Part shown: positions 33,147-41,471 of the stretch, piece by piece
How the letters are laid out: every line of letters starts with the position of its first letter
How positions within the stretch are numbered: position 1 is the first letter of the stretch
DNA from: Deltaproteobacteria bacterium
Lineage (GTDB): Bacteria > Myxococcota_A > Polyangia > Polyangiales > Houyiibacteriaceae
Reading direction: 5' to 3'
NCBI GenBank assembly: GCA_017644045.1
Contig: JAEPMI010000007.1
Coordinates: 186,001-250,000 of the forward strand
Length of the DNA: 64,000 bases
Made by a program: the position numbers and the translations under genes
Notes under the pieces: generated by a model
Told to the model about the DNA's origin: nothing
What the model saw: the letters and a program-made list of their open reading frames with translations, nothing else
Databases searched by the model: none

Positions 33147-34775
33147 ATGAGTGGAGCCAGTCCAGTGGTCGACGACGTGGACGCCATGATGCGGCCACCG
33201 CCCGAGCCCAGCTCCTTCATCGGGAGCGTGGTGGGGCTCCGCTACAAGGTGAAGAAGCTCATCGGCCGCGGTGGCATGGGCGCCGTCTTTCTCGCCGAGC
33301 ACGTCGAGCTCGGCACGCAGGTCGCGCTCAAGGTCCTCATCTCCGAGCGCGGCGTGGCGCCCGAGGACATCGAGCGCTTCATGCGCGAGGCCCGCGCGGC
33401 CGTGCGACTGGGCCACAAGAACATCGTGCAGGTCTTCGACCTCGGCCGGATGCCGGACGGCACGCCCTACATGGCGATGGAGTGCCTCTCCGGCTCGGAC
33501 CTCGACGACGTCCTCATGAGGGAGGGGAAGCTCGGCATCGAGGAGAGCTTCGCGATCCTGCGGCCGATCGCCTCCGCGATCGACGCGGTCCACGCCGAAG
33601 GGCTGGTCCACCGCGACATCAAGCCGGCGAACATCTTCCTCTCGGAAGAGAAGGACGAGGTGGTCCCGAAGCTCCTCGACTTCGGCCTCGCCCAGCTCCG
33701 GGATCGATCCGTCCAGGACCGGCTCACCGGCACCGGTCTCATCGTCGGCACGCCCCACTACCTGGCGCCGGAGGTGGGCACCGGCGGCGATCCCGACGAG
33801 AAGAGCGATCAGTACTCGCTGGCGGTCATCGCCTACGAGCTGCTCTGCGGTCAGCTCCCCTTCGACGGCACCAACCCCACCTCGATCATGGTGGCGAAGG
33901 TCTCGACCGATCCGCCTCGCCTGCCTGGCTCGGAGAGCACCGAGCAGCTCTGGCTCCCGTTGGCGCGTGGGCTGGCCCGCGAGCCGAAGAAGCGCTTCGA
34001 GAGCTGCACCGCGTTCGTCGACGCGCTCGTCAAAGGGTGGGAGCACACCACGCGAGCGCAGGCCGCCGACACGGACGCCGAGCTGCCGGCCGTCGAGCCG
34101 CTGCCGCTCGAGCGTCGCCGGCTCACCGTCGACGAGCCCTCCATCGAGCTGCCCCAGCGAGGCGGACGCAGCGTCCTGATCGGTCTGGCGCTCCTGGTGG
34201 TGCTGCTCACGGTCGGGCTGGTGGTGTGGGCTCCCTGGGCCGGCGAGCCGGTCGCGGAAGCCGAGACCGACGCCGACCCAGTGGTCGAGCCGAACGAGAT
34301 CGAGCCCGAGGTGACCGAGCCCGAGGTGACCGAGCCCGAGGTGACCGAGCCCGAGGTCACCGAGCCCACGGAGGCGGAGGCGACCGCGCCCACGATGGAC
34401 ACCGAGGCGGCCCCAGCCACCCGGCGCACGATGCGGGCGTCCCCCGTCGAGACGGAGGCCGAGGCGGCGACCGCCATGGGGGTGACCCCACCGACGATGG
34501 AGGCCGAGCCGGCGCGCTCGCCCGAGCGCGCCGCCGAGCTGACCTCCGAAGGCCAGCGCGCCCTACTCCGCGGACGCTTGCCGCAGGCCGCCCGCTTCTT
34601 CCGTGAGGCCACCTACAACGACCCGCGCCATGCCCCGGCATGGCGGGGCCTCGGCGTCTCCGAGGAGCGCATGGGCCACGCCCCCGAAGCCCGGCGCGCC
34701 TACCAGCGCTACCTCCGCCTCGCTCCCGGCGCGGGGGACGCGGCCGCCATTCGCAGCCGCCTCGACTCGCTCTGA
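33147..34775 (+). CDS. Membrane Ser/Thr protein kinase with C-terminal TPR (1)
   Basis: 542 residues. A Hanks-type kinase domain occupies residues ~33-300: glycine loop IGRGGMGAVF, VALKVL (ATP-binding Lys), HRDIKPANIFL (catalytic loop, residue ~155), LDFGLA and GTPHYLAPEV. A single membrane span follows (VLIGLALLVVLLTVGLVVW, ~residues 345-363). Then comes an extracytoplasmic Glu/Thr/Pro linker containing four copies of EVTEP (15-bp DNA repeat at 34308-34367), and finally TPR-like helices (QRALLRGRLPQAARFFREATYNDPRHAPAWRGLG). ATG 33147, one base after the preceding stop, is chosen. It probably relays a signal sensed outside the cytoplasm; the substrate is unknown. Confidence 0.93.
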   Translation: MSGASPVVDDVDAMMRPPPEPSSFIGSVVGLRYKVKKLIGRGGMGAVFLAEHVELGTQVALKVLISERGVAPEDIERFMREARAAVRLGHKNIVQVFDLGRMPDGTPYMAMECLSGSDLDDVLMREGKLGIEESFAILRPIASAIDAVHAEGLVHRDIKPANIFLSEEKDEVVPKLLDFGLAQLRDRSVQDRLTGTGLIVGTPHYLAPEVGTGGDPDEKSDQYSLAVIAYELLCGQLPFDGTNPTSIMVAKVSTDPPRLPGSESTEQLWLPLARGLAREPKKRFESCTAFVDALVKGWEHTTRAQAADTDAELPAVEPLPLERRRLTVDEPSIELPQRGGRSVLIGLALLVVLLTVGLVVWAPWAGEPVAEAETDADPVVEPNEIEPEVTEPEVTEPEVTEPEVTEPTEAEATAPTMDTEAAPATRRTMRASPVETEAEAATAMGVTPPTMEAEPARSPERAAELTSEGQRALLRGRLPQAARFFREATYNDPRHAPAWRGLGVSEERMGHAPEARRAYQRYLRLAPGAGDAAAIRSRLDSL

Positions 34776-34859
34776 ACGCGGCTCGCTAAAGTTCGAGCCC
34801 CGGCAACCGTACGGGACTCCATCGGGGAGCGACCAAAGGGGGACGCCGTCGACCCTCTC

Positions 34860-36386
34860 GTGGGTCAGACGGTGGATGGGTATCGGTTCGAAGAGCCGCT
34901 GGGCGCCGGCGGCATGGCCGTGGTGTATGCCGCGACTCACCTGGCCCTCGAGCGCGCGGTGGCCATCAAGGTCATTCGTCCGGAGATCACCTACCACCCC
35001 GTGGGGGTGGCCCGCTTCGAGCGGGAAGCCAAAGTCGCCGCCACCCTGCGGCACCCGGGCTTGATGCAGGTGTTCGACTACGGCCGGCTCCCTGACAATC
35101 GCCCCTACTTGGTCATGAGGCGACTCGAGGGGCGAACGCTGCGGGACGCGCTCAAGAGCGACCGCCGATGGGACCTCTCGCGTATCGGGGAGGCCTTGAC
35201 CCCCGTCGCCGAGGCCCTCGACGCCATGCATGCGCAGCGTCTGGTGCACCGGGACGTCAAACCGGACAACATCTTCCTCGAGCACGACCATGAGACGGGG
35301 ACCGAGAAGGCCATCGTCATGGACTTCGGGCTGGCGACCCTGTTCCAGGACGGCGGCCAACACTTGACCCAGCAAGGAATGCTGCTCGGCACCCCGACCT
35401 ACCTCCCCCCGGAAGCCAGCGAACGGGACACCCGTGAACCGGCGGCAGATGTCTACGCGCTCGCGGTCACCCTCTTCGAGCTCCTGGTCGGGCGGCCTCC
35501 TTTCCGTGATCGGGATCCCGTGCGCCTCATGGCACGACGGCTCGTGTCGGACGCGCCACCGCCATCTTCCATCCTCCATGGGATCCCGCCGTCGGTGGAC
35601 CGCTTCTTCGAGCGAGCGCTCCACAGAAAACCATCGAAGCGCTTTACGAGTTGCGGCGAGATGCTCGCGGCCCTGCGAGAGCTGAACGCCCCACCCGCGT
35701 CGGCGCTGACCACCCTCGTCACCGAAGACTTCACCCCCGAGCCCTCGGAGAGCCTCCCCGAGCTTCCGGTGTCCGGGTGGTCGATGCCCCGGGTCGCCAT
35801 CATCATCGGCATGCTGACGATCGGACTCTGGGTGGTGGGGCTGCCACCCTTTCGGCGAGCCGTCGCTCCGGAGGAGACGGCGACGCGCGAGGTCGCTCCG
35901 CCGCCCCAGATCGAGCCAGCCGAGGTCGAGACCCCCGCGACCGAGCGGTCGGAGCCCCACCCACCAACGCCCGAGGCGATGGACGAAGCGATCGCCGAGA
36001 CCGAGCCGATCACGAGCGAACGCTCGGTGATGGGACGGGTCCAGCGCAGACGTGGTCCGCCCTCGACCATGATGGTCGCGGAGGCAGAGACGGAGGCAGA
36101 GACGGCACCCGAGCCCGAGAGGGTGACGGCAGACGTGTCGGAGCTGCTGGGTGCGGGTCGGCGTGCGCTCCTGCGAGGGCGGACCGTTCAGGCGCGGGCG
36201 GCCTACCGCCGCGCGACTGGGGTCGCGCCGCAGAACGTGGATGCGTGGCTCGGTCTCGGGATCGCGAGTGAAGAGCTCGGCGACCGCCTGGCCGCTCGTC
36301 GAGCTCTCACGCGAGCACAGTCGCTCGCGCGCTCTCCGCGAGAGCGGTTGGCGATCGCGACCCGCCTCGCGCGTCTCGACGACTGA
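34860..36386 (+). CDS. Membrane Ser/Thr protein kinase with C-terminal TPR (2)
   Basis: 508 residues from GTG 34860. It has the same architecture as the kinase gene just upstream but is clearly diverged. The kinase domain (residues ~8-275) shows LGAGGMAVVY, VAIKVI, HRDVKPDNIFL, MDFGLA and GTPTYLPPEA. A membrane span (VAIIIGMLTIGLWVVGL, ~residue 310) follows, then an acidic Pro/Glu linker, then TPR-like helices (GRRALLRGRTVQARAAYRRATGVAPQNVDAWLGLGIASEELG). The 84-bp gap from kinase 1 may hold no promoter, so the two may be co-transcribed. It is convergent with the sigma-54 activator gene (8-bp gap). Probably an ancient tandem duplication. Confidence 0.92.
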   Translation: MGQTVDGYRFEEPLGAGGMAVVYAATHLALERAVAIKVIRPEITYHPVGVARFEREAKVAATLRHPGLMQVFDYGRLPDNRPYLVMRRLEGRTLRDALKSDRRWDLSRIGEALTPVAEALDAMHAQRLVHRDVKPDNIFLEHDHETGTEKAIVMDFGLATLFQDGGQHLTQQGMLLGTPTYLPPEASERDTREPAADVYALAVTLFELLVGRPPFRDRDPVRLMARRLVSDAPPPSSILHGIPPSVDRFFERALHRKPSKRFTSCGEMLAALRELNAPPASALTTLVTEDFTPEPSESLPELPVSGWSMPRVAIIIGMLTIGLWVVGLPPFRRAVAPEETATREVAPPPQIEPAEVETPATERSEPHPPTPEAMDEAIAETEPITSERSVMGRVQRRRGPPSTMMVAEAETEAETAPEPERVTADVSELLGAGRRALLRGRTVQARAAYRRATGVAPQNVDAWLGLGIASEELGDRLAARRALTRAQSLARSPRERLAIATRLARLDD

Positions 36387-36394
36387 CAGCTCGC

Positions 36395-37711
36395 TCAGCG
36401 GAGGTCGTGTTTGCGGAGCAGCCGGAACAGGTAGCTGCGATCCATGCCTGCCACCCGCGCAGCCTCGGAGACGTTGCCCTCCGCCCTCTCGACCAGGTGT
36501 GGAAGGTAGTCGGCTTCGAAACGCTCGAGGAGCTCTTCCCGCGCCCGCTTGTAAGGCAGATGGCGCAGGTGGGCAAAGGGGTTCCCCGTGGTCTCCAGCT
36601 CCATCTCATCGAGCGCTGGCGCTCGACCGAGCGCAAGGGTCGCCTCCACCACGTTCCGGAGCTCTCGGACGTTGCCTGGCCATGGATGCGCCTTCAGGCG
36701 TTCGAGCAGTCCGCCTTCGAGCAGCCTCTCGAAACGTTCTGCCGAGCCGAAATCGTCGGCGAAGAGTCGCGCATAGAGCTCGACATCTTCGGGGCGCTCC
36801 CGAAGTGGGGGGAGCACCAACGTGACCACCGCCAGCCGGTAGAAGAGGTCGAGCCGGAACTCGCCCGCGTTGACCGCCCTCCGGAGGTCCCGGTGCGTCG
36901 CCGACACGACACGCACGTCGACCCGGATGTCGCTGGCCCCTCCAAGCCGACGAATGACTCGCCGCTCGAGTGCTCCGAGGAGCTTGGCTTGCAAGTCGGC
37001 GGGCAGCTCGCCGACCTCGTCGAGGAAGAGCGTTCCCTTGTCCGCCCGTTCGAATGCGCCGATCCGGCGGTCGACCGCGCCGGTGAATGCCCCCCGTTCG
37101 TGACCGAAGAGCTCGCTCGCGACGAGCTCCTGACTCAGGGCGCCACAGTCGACGATCACGATCGGCCCGTCCCGACCGGAGAGCTCGTGCAGCGCTGCTG
37201 CGGCTCGCTCCTTGCCCGTGCCGGACTCGCCGCGGAGGAGCACGCTGGCGTTGGTCCCGGCGACGCGGGAGATCTCGAGCATCACCTTGCGCATCTGCGG
37301 TGAGCTCCCGCGCAAGCCTGCGAGCTCTTGGGTGGCGGCGACCGACTGGGCCGCGGCCCGCCCAACTTCGACTCGTACGACGCTCCGGCCGAGCTCGAGC
37401 TCCGCGCCGGGGCCGACCTGCCCCTTCTCGAGCACGACCGGACCGCACGCAGTGCCATTGGTGGAGCCGAGATCGTGCACCTGGATCGACCGGTCGAGGG
37501 CCGGCGAGAGCTCCACGTGGTAGCGCGACACCGTTCGGTCCGTGAGAACCAGGTCGTTGTCCCTGGCCGTTCCGATGGTCAGCGTCCCCGCGGTGCTCTC
37601 GGCGGACATCCCCTGATCGGGCCCCGCGACCACTCGAACGTGGATGCTCTCTACCTGGAGGCGGTCCCGCTCGAGGGCGACCGGTTTTGTGAAGTTGTCT
37701 TCGTCCCCCAT
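36395..37711 (-). CDS. FHA-domain sigma-54-dependent transcriptional activator
   Basis: 438 residues. An N-terminal FHA domain (residues ~25-115: [32 protein letters not shown]) would bind phosphothreonine. The AAA+ activator domain has Walker A GESGTGKE (161-168), GAFTGA (207-212) that contacts sigma-54, and [10 protein letters not shown] as Walker B. A Fis-type helix-turn-helix closes the protein ([26 protein letters not shown]). The FHA module replaces the usual response-regulator receiver, so Ser/Thr phosphorylation is the likely input. The two adjacent Ser/Thr kinases are natural candidates for the upstream signal. ATG 37711 is chosen because the region before it has no family similarity. 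Confidence 0.93.
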   Translation of the reverse strand: MGDEDNFTKPVALERDRLQVESIHVRVVAGPDQGMSAESTAGTLTIGTARDNDLVLTDRTVSRYHVELSPALDRSIQVHDLGSTNGTACGPVVLEKGQVGPGAELELGRSVVRVEVGRAAAQSVAATQELAGLRGSSPQMRKVMLEISRVAGTNASVLLRGESGTGKERAAAALHELSGRDGPIVIVDCGALSQELVASELFGHERGAFTGAVDRRIGAFERADKGTLFLDEVGELPADLQAKLLGALERRVIRRLGGASDIRVDVRVVSATHRDLRRAVNAGEFRLDLFYRLAVVTLVLPPLRERPEDVELYARLFADDFGSAERFERLLEGGLLERLKAHPWPGNVRELRNVVEATLALGRAPALDEMELETTGNPFAHLRHLPYKRAREELLERFEADYLPHLVERAEGNVSEAARVAGMDRSYLFRLLRKHDLR

Positions 37712-37858
37712 CACCGGCCAGCATCGAGCGATCGTGGACAAAAGACAACAACGCTGTCTCGCCCACCAGCGGTGCCTCGTGCCTCGCACTCGACCTTCAG
37801 GAACGCGTGAGCCCGCCGTACTCCACTTGGAGCACTTGGAGTGTCGGGTTCCCGGACA

Positions 37859-37887
37859 TTGCCGACAGTTGCTTTCCTGAAATAATG
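37859..37887 (+). promoter_or_regulatory. Promoter of the unknown membrane protein gene
   Basis: TTGCCG (37859-37864) and AATAAT/ATAATG (37881-37887) with a 16-17 bp spacer, in the AT-richest part of the divergent region. A start near 37894 gives a ~15-nt leader containing GAGGAAA before ATG 37909. Confidence 0.5.
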
Positions 37888-37908
37888 TCGTTCGAGGAAA
37901 TTGCCGCC

Positions 37909-39075
37909 ATGACTGAAGTACAACCATTCCCCGCGAGTGCGGGGGCCATGTCAGGCGCCGGTCCGATAGCAACCGGGCGGTACAGCCGATGGCAGGTTCT
38001 GGTGGAGGCCGGCACTGGAGCCGCTCATGCGCTTCGGCTGCGGGGGTACGAAGTGTGGGAAGCCAGCCGCTCGGGGGGCGACCTGATCGCTCTGTCCAAG
38101 CTGGATCCAGACGTCATCGTCGCCACGGACATGGACGGTGCCATCGACCCCACCGAGCGCTCGGAAGGTTGGGTGCTCCAGGAGGTCCGCCGGAAGTGTC
38201 TCGACGTGGCGGCCACCGAAGCACAGATCGACGAGGTGCTCGGACACACGACCGAGCCGGTCCAGGTCCGGACCATGCGGCCTCGCTCGGTGCTGAGGAC
38301 GCTTGCCGGCCGCCGTGGCTCGTTCCGCGTGGTGGCGAAGGCACCCAACCTCGAGATCAGCGTCGATCTCGTGGCCGGTGGGCTGGGCGAAGCGCGGAGC
38401 CTGCTCGACGGCCAGCCACTCGTCGGCTTGGCCGCCGTGACCGCCCTTCTCGGGGCCCCGCCGTCCGTGGTGCTCTCCATCGATCCCATCGATGACGTCG
38501 GCCTGAGCTATGTCGACTACCCCTCCCTTCAGGACGCGCTGCTGCGCGCCGTCCTCCGTCGTGCCCCCGAAGCCGTCCGGGGGGAGCGTCGCGCGCCGGC
38601 GACCGTCGAGGACGAGCGAACGGTGCTTCTCGGTCGTCCCGCTCCCGCAGCGCCCGCGCCTGATCCGGGCGCGACCCTCGAGAGCCCACCGCCATCCCAG
38701 CTACCGACCCGCCATGCGCGGTCGAGACCGGTCGCGGAGGCGCATCCCGAAGACGAGGCCCAACCCGAGGACGAGGCCCAGCCCGAGGGCGAACCGCCAA
38801 AGCACTCCACGATCCCGCTCAAGCGGCGAACCCGGACCTCGCGAACGCCCCAGCAGATCTCACCGAAGAACGTGCAGCAGGAGGTGCTGGCCTCTCTGAG
38901 TGGGCTGCAGTCGCTGACCGGGATGGAGTCGTTCACCAACATGGAATGGCTCGGCGACCGGTCCGGAGAGACGGTCCCCGAGGCGAAGAAGCCGAGTCGG
39001 TGGCGCGAGCGCCTCTGGTGGGCCGGGTGGGCCGGCCTTGGCGCGTACGTCGTGCTGAGTCAGCTCCTGGGCTGA
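37909..39075 (+). CDS. Unknown tail-anchored protein divergent from the FHA activator
   Basis: 388 residues, not recognised. Residues ~15-200 look globular with alternating strands and helices ([84 protein letters not shown]). A Pro/Glu/Ala linker with repeated EDEAQPE follows. A basic stretch ([12 protein letters not shown]) then precedes one C-terminal membrane helix ([20 protein letters not shown]), so the protein should be tail-anchored with its globular part in the cytoplasm. ATG 37909 has GAGGAAA 9-10 bases upstream; earlier ATGs at 37885 and 37807 are possible. The gene is divergent from the FHA sigma-54 activator and may be its target or partner. Confidence 0.7.
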   Translation: MTEVQPFPASAGAMSGAGPIATGRYSRWQVLVEAGTGAAHALRLRGYEVWEASRSGGDLIALSKLDPDVIVATDMDGAIDPTERSEGWVLQEVRRKCLDVAATEAQIDEVLGHTTEPVQVRTMRPRSVLRTLAGRRGSFRVVAKAPNLEISVDLVAGGLGEARSLLDGQPLVGLAAVTALLGAPPSVVLSIDPIDDVGLSYVDYPSLQDALLRAVLRRAPEAVRGERRAPATVEDERTVLLGRPAPAAPAPDPGATLESPPPSQLPTRHARSRPVAEAHPEDEAQPEDEAQPEGEPPKHSTIPLKRRTRTSRTPQQISPKNVQQEVLASLSGLQSLTGMESFTNMEWLGDRSGETVPEAKKPSRWRERLWWAGWAGLGAYVVLSQLLG

Positions 39076-39082
39076 CCCGAGC

Positions 39083-40084
39083 TCACTCGCAGCCAGCGGG
39101 CTCCATCGCGGCGATCCACTCGCGAATCAGCGACACGCCCTCCGGGTGCACGAGCTGGCTGGGGAGCTCGGGCATCTTGATGCCCGCCTCGTCGCTCTCC
39201 ATCCGGAAGACCATCACGGACTCGTCGGGCGCACCCGGCACGATGTCGAACGTTCGCCCGCCCGCCGCGCGCCCGGCCGCGACCGGCCGCTTGCACACGC
39301 CGAGCTGGAGCGACTCGGTGATCTCGGCGGTCAGCCACAGGCCGCTCTGGCCGGCCGAGCCCTGGTCGCGATGGCAGTGGCCGCAGTTCGCGTGGAGATA
39401 GGCCCGGGCGCGCTCGTCGAGCGTTCCCTCGGTCCCCTCTGGATCCACCAGCGCGTCTCGGTCGGCCGGCAGCGGCGCGGTGAAGAGCCCCGCCGCCTCG
39501 AGGCGCTCCAGCTGTCCATCGTGGTCCATCTGGAGCGTCCGCGGTCCGAGCGGGAGCGGGTCGTCGAGCCCGCCGTGACAGTTGGCGCACTGCGCCGCGT
39601 TCGGCACCCGATAGGTCAAGGTGCGCATGGCGCCGTCGTCGTGGATCCACTCGACGTCGACCCGCGCACCGACCTGGGTGAGGAAGGCGTCGTCTCCGTC
39701 CCAGAGGTACACGTAGGGCTTCCAGACGCCCTCCTCGAGGACCAGCAGACGCGTCTCGATGATGCGCTCGTCACCGGTGGGATCGCGCCGGTCGGCGAGG
39801 AAGGCGAAGGTCTTCACCAGCACCGTCCCCTCCGGGAACTCCCAGGGGCCGTCCATGGTGAGCTCGGCCGTGGTGCCCTCCGGCACGCGGATGAACCGGT
39901 GCTTCTCGGCGTAGTCGCTGAAGAGTGGGCTCACCACCGTGTAGGGCAGCACCCCTGCGGCCGGCTCCTGCGCCAGTCCGTCGGTGAAGAGCCCCCACTC
40001 GCTCAAGCGCTCGGGGACGCCGTCGCTCGGGCCGTCGCCGCAGCTCAGCACCAGCGCGACCAGCAGAACGCTCGCGAGACGCAT
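39083..40084 (-). CDS. SO_2930-family diheme c-type cytochrome lipoprotein
   Basis: 333-residue lipoprotein (LLVALVLSC lipobox) of the conserved family known as SO_2930 or HNE_0200. The N-terminal two thirds is a beta-rich region (LSEWGLFTDGLA, YTVVSPLFSDYAEKHRFIRVPEG, WEFPEGTVLVKTFAF), typical of this family. Two haem motifs are seen, CANCHGG near residue 170 and CGHCHRD near residue 235. Met-containing segments near the C-terminus (GIKMPELPSQLVH) could supply an axial ligand. ATG 40084 shares one base with the upstream stop (TGATG), so translation is coupled to the beta-helix gene, its constant genomic partner. Electron donor and acceptor are unknown. Confidence 0.87.
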   Translation of the reverse strand: MRLASVLLVALVLSCGDGPSDGVPERLSEWGLFTDGLAQEPAAGVLPYTVVSPLFSDYAEKHRFIRVPEGTTAELTMDGPWEFPEGTVLVKTFAFLADRRDPTGDERIIETRLLVLEEGVWKPYVYLWDGDDAFLTQVGARVDVEWIHDDGAMRTLTYRVPNAAQCANCHGGLDDPLPLGPRTLQMDHDGQLERLEAAGLFTAPLPADRDALVDPEGTEGTLDERARAYLHANCGHCHRDQGSAGQSGLWLTAEITESLQLGVCKRPVAAGRAAGGRTFDIVPGAPDESVMVFRMESDEAGIKMPELPSQLVHPEGVSLIREWIAAMEPAGCE

Positions 40085-41352
40085 CAGCCCTCGAAGTCGA
40101 TCGTGACCGAGGGACGCGGCGTGCCCTCGCACTCGTGCGGCGTCGTGTCGCGGGAGATCTCGATCGGGCGGGTCGCCATGCCGTTTGCCTCCGCGGCGAC
40201 GCCTTCCACGTCGATGTCCACGAAGGGCGCCGGCGAGCTCCCGAGGCAGAGCGTCCCCAGGCCGGCGGCCTCCGGGAAGAAGCCGTCGAAGACCACGTCC
40301 GGCAAGCCATCCGGGAAGGTCTCGTCGGTGAAGGCCATGATGAACCCGAGCAGCATCTGGATGGCGTCGCCCGGGGTCCCGGGGTCGGTGCCGTTGTTCG
40401 AGAGCTCGTTGTCGTGAATGTAGATGTCCTCGGAGAGCGTGTCGTAGTCCGGGTCACCGGTGCTGCTCTCGCCCTCGACGGCCAGGACGGTGTCGTAGGA
40501 GATGACGCCCACGCCGAGGGTGCGGTTGTCGGCGATCACGTTGTTGCGGATCTCGACATCGTTGGCCGCGAGGATGAAGATGCCGGTGCCGGCGGGGATC
40601 AGGCCGACCGTCGAGCCGGGCTCGCCGAAGTTCGCGCGGTTGTTGGCGCGCGCCTCGTTGTCGCGGACCAGGGTCCCGGCGCCGTTCATCGGCAGGCCGG
40701 GGAGCTCGAAGACCAAGATGCCGCCGGTGTTGTCCTCGGCGAGGTTGTCGTAGACCTCGCAGTTCACGCTGTTCTCGACCTCGAAGCCGGCGACGTTTCC
40801 GCGAGCGACGTTGTCCCGCATGATGCCGTTGGTCACCTGACCCATGTAGAAGCCGGCGTCCGAGCTGTTGAGCGCCTCGCTCCCCTCGACGAGCACGTTC
40901 GAGGACTGGACCGGGTAGATGGCGTACTTGCCGTTCTCGGTGTCGCTCTCGTTGGTCCAGCCCGCGCGCACCCGTCGGACGACCACGCCGTCGCTGCCGT
41001 TGATGCGCAGGCCGTTGCCCTGGGCGTCCATGATGGTGAGGTCCTCGACGATCACCCGCGTCATGTTCGTGAGGTCGAGGCCAGCGCCCCCGACCGTCTG
41101 CGCGGAGAAGTCGAGCACGGTGTCGTCCATGCCCTGGCCGCGAATGGTCAGGTCGGTCTTCCCGGTGACCTCGAGCACGTCGGTGAGGACGAAGGTGCCC
41201 GAGCCCAGCTCGACCACGTCCCCGTCGATGGCCTCGATGAAGGCGGCCTGGAGGGTCGTCTGGTCGTCGGAGCCCGGCTGGATACCGGGTCCGTCGTCCC
41301 CGCAGGCGCTGAGGACGAGGGCGACACAGGAAAGGAGGCGAAGGGCTTTCAT
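40084..41352 (-). CDS. Parallel beta-helix lipoprotein (TIGR03805-like)
   Basis: 422-residue lipoprotein (CVALVLSAC lipobox, then GDDGPG). The body is a right-handed parallel beta-helix of ~20-25-residue coils: LTIRGQGMDDTVLDFS, GLRINGSDGVVVRRVRAGWTNES, VLVEGSEALNSSDAGFYMGQ, IMRDNVARGNVAGFEVENS, EIRNNVIADNRTLGVGVIS. This is the family that occurs next to SO_2930-type cytochromes. Similar folds occur in polysaccharide lyases and epimerases, but no catalytic residue set can be read. ATG 41352 begins the signal peptide. The pair is a two-gene operon, with an enigmatic role at the cell surface. Confidence 0.87.
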   Translation of the reverse strand: MKALRLLSCVALVLSACGDDGPGIQPGSDDQTTLQAAFIEAIDGDVVELGSGTFVLTDVLEVTGKTDLTIRGQGMDDTVLDFSAQTVGGAGLDLTNMTRVIVEDLTIMDAQGNGLRINGSDGVVVRRVRAGWTNESDTENGKYAIYPVQSSNVLVEGSEALNSSDAGFYMGQVTNGIMRDNVARGNVAGFEVENSVNCEVYDNLAEDNTGGILVFELPGLPMNGAGTLVRDNEARANNRANFGEPGSTVGLIPAGTGIFILAANDVEIRNNVIADNRTLGVGVISYDTVLAVEGESSTGDPDYDTLSEDIYIHDNELSNNGTDPGTPGDAIQMLLGFIMAFTDETFPDGLPDVVFDGFFPEAAGLGTLCLGSSPAPFVDIDVEGVAAEANGMATRPIEISRDTTPHECEGTPRPSVTIDFEG

Positions 41353-41471
41353 GGCGGCAGCATAGCCAAAAGGAGGGACACGCACACACACCTCGTGATC
41401 GGCGAGGCTCCCTGTGGCTGCGCGGGTTTGCGCCGGATGAAGCGGCCGTGCTACGCCGCCCCACCACGTCC

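Noticed and set aside
37820-37875. Sigma-54 promoter (-24/-12) between the FHA activator and the unknown gene
   Set aside because: A TTGCT resembling the -12 box occurs, but GG is not 12 bases upstream; a sigma-70-type TTGCCG/AATAAT pair fits better.
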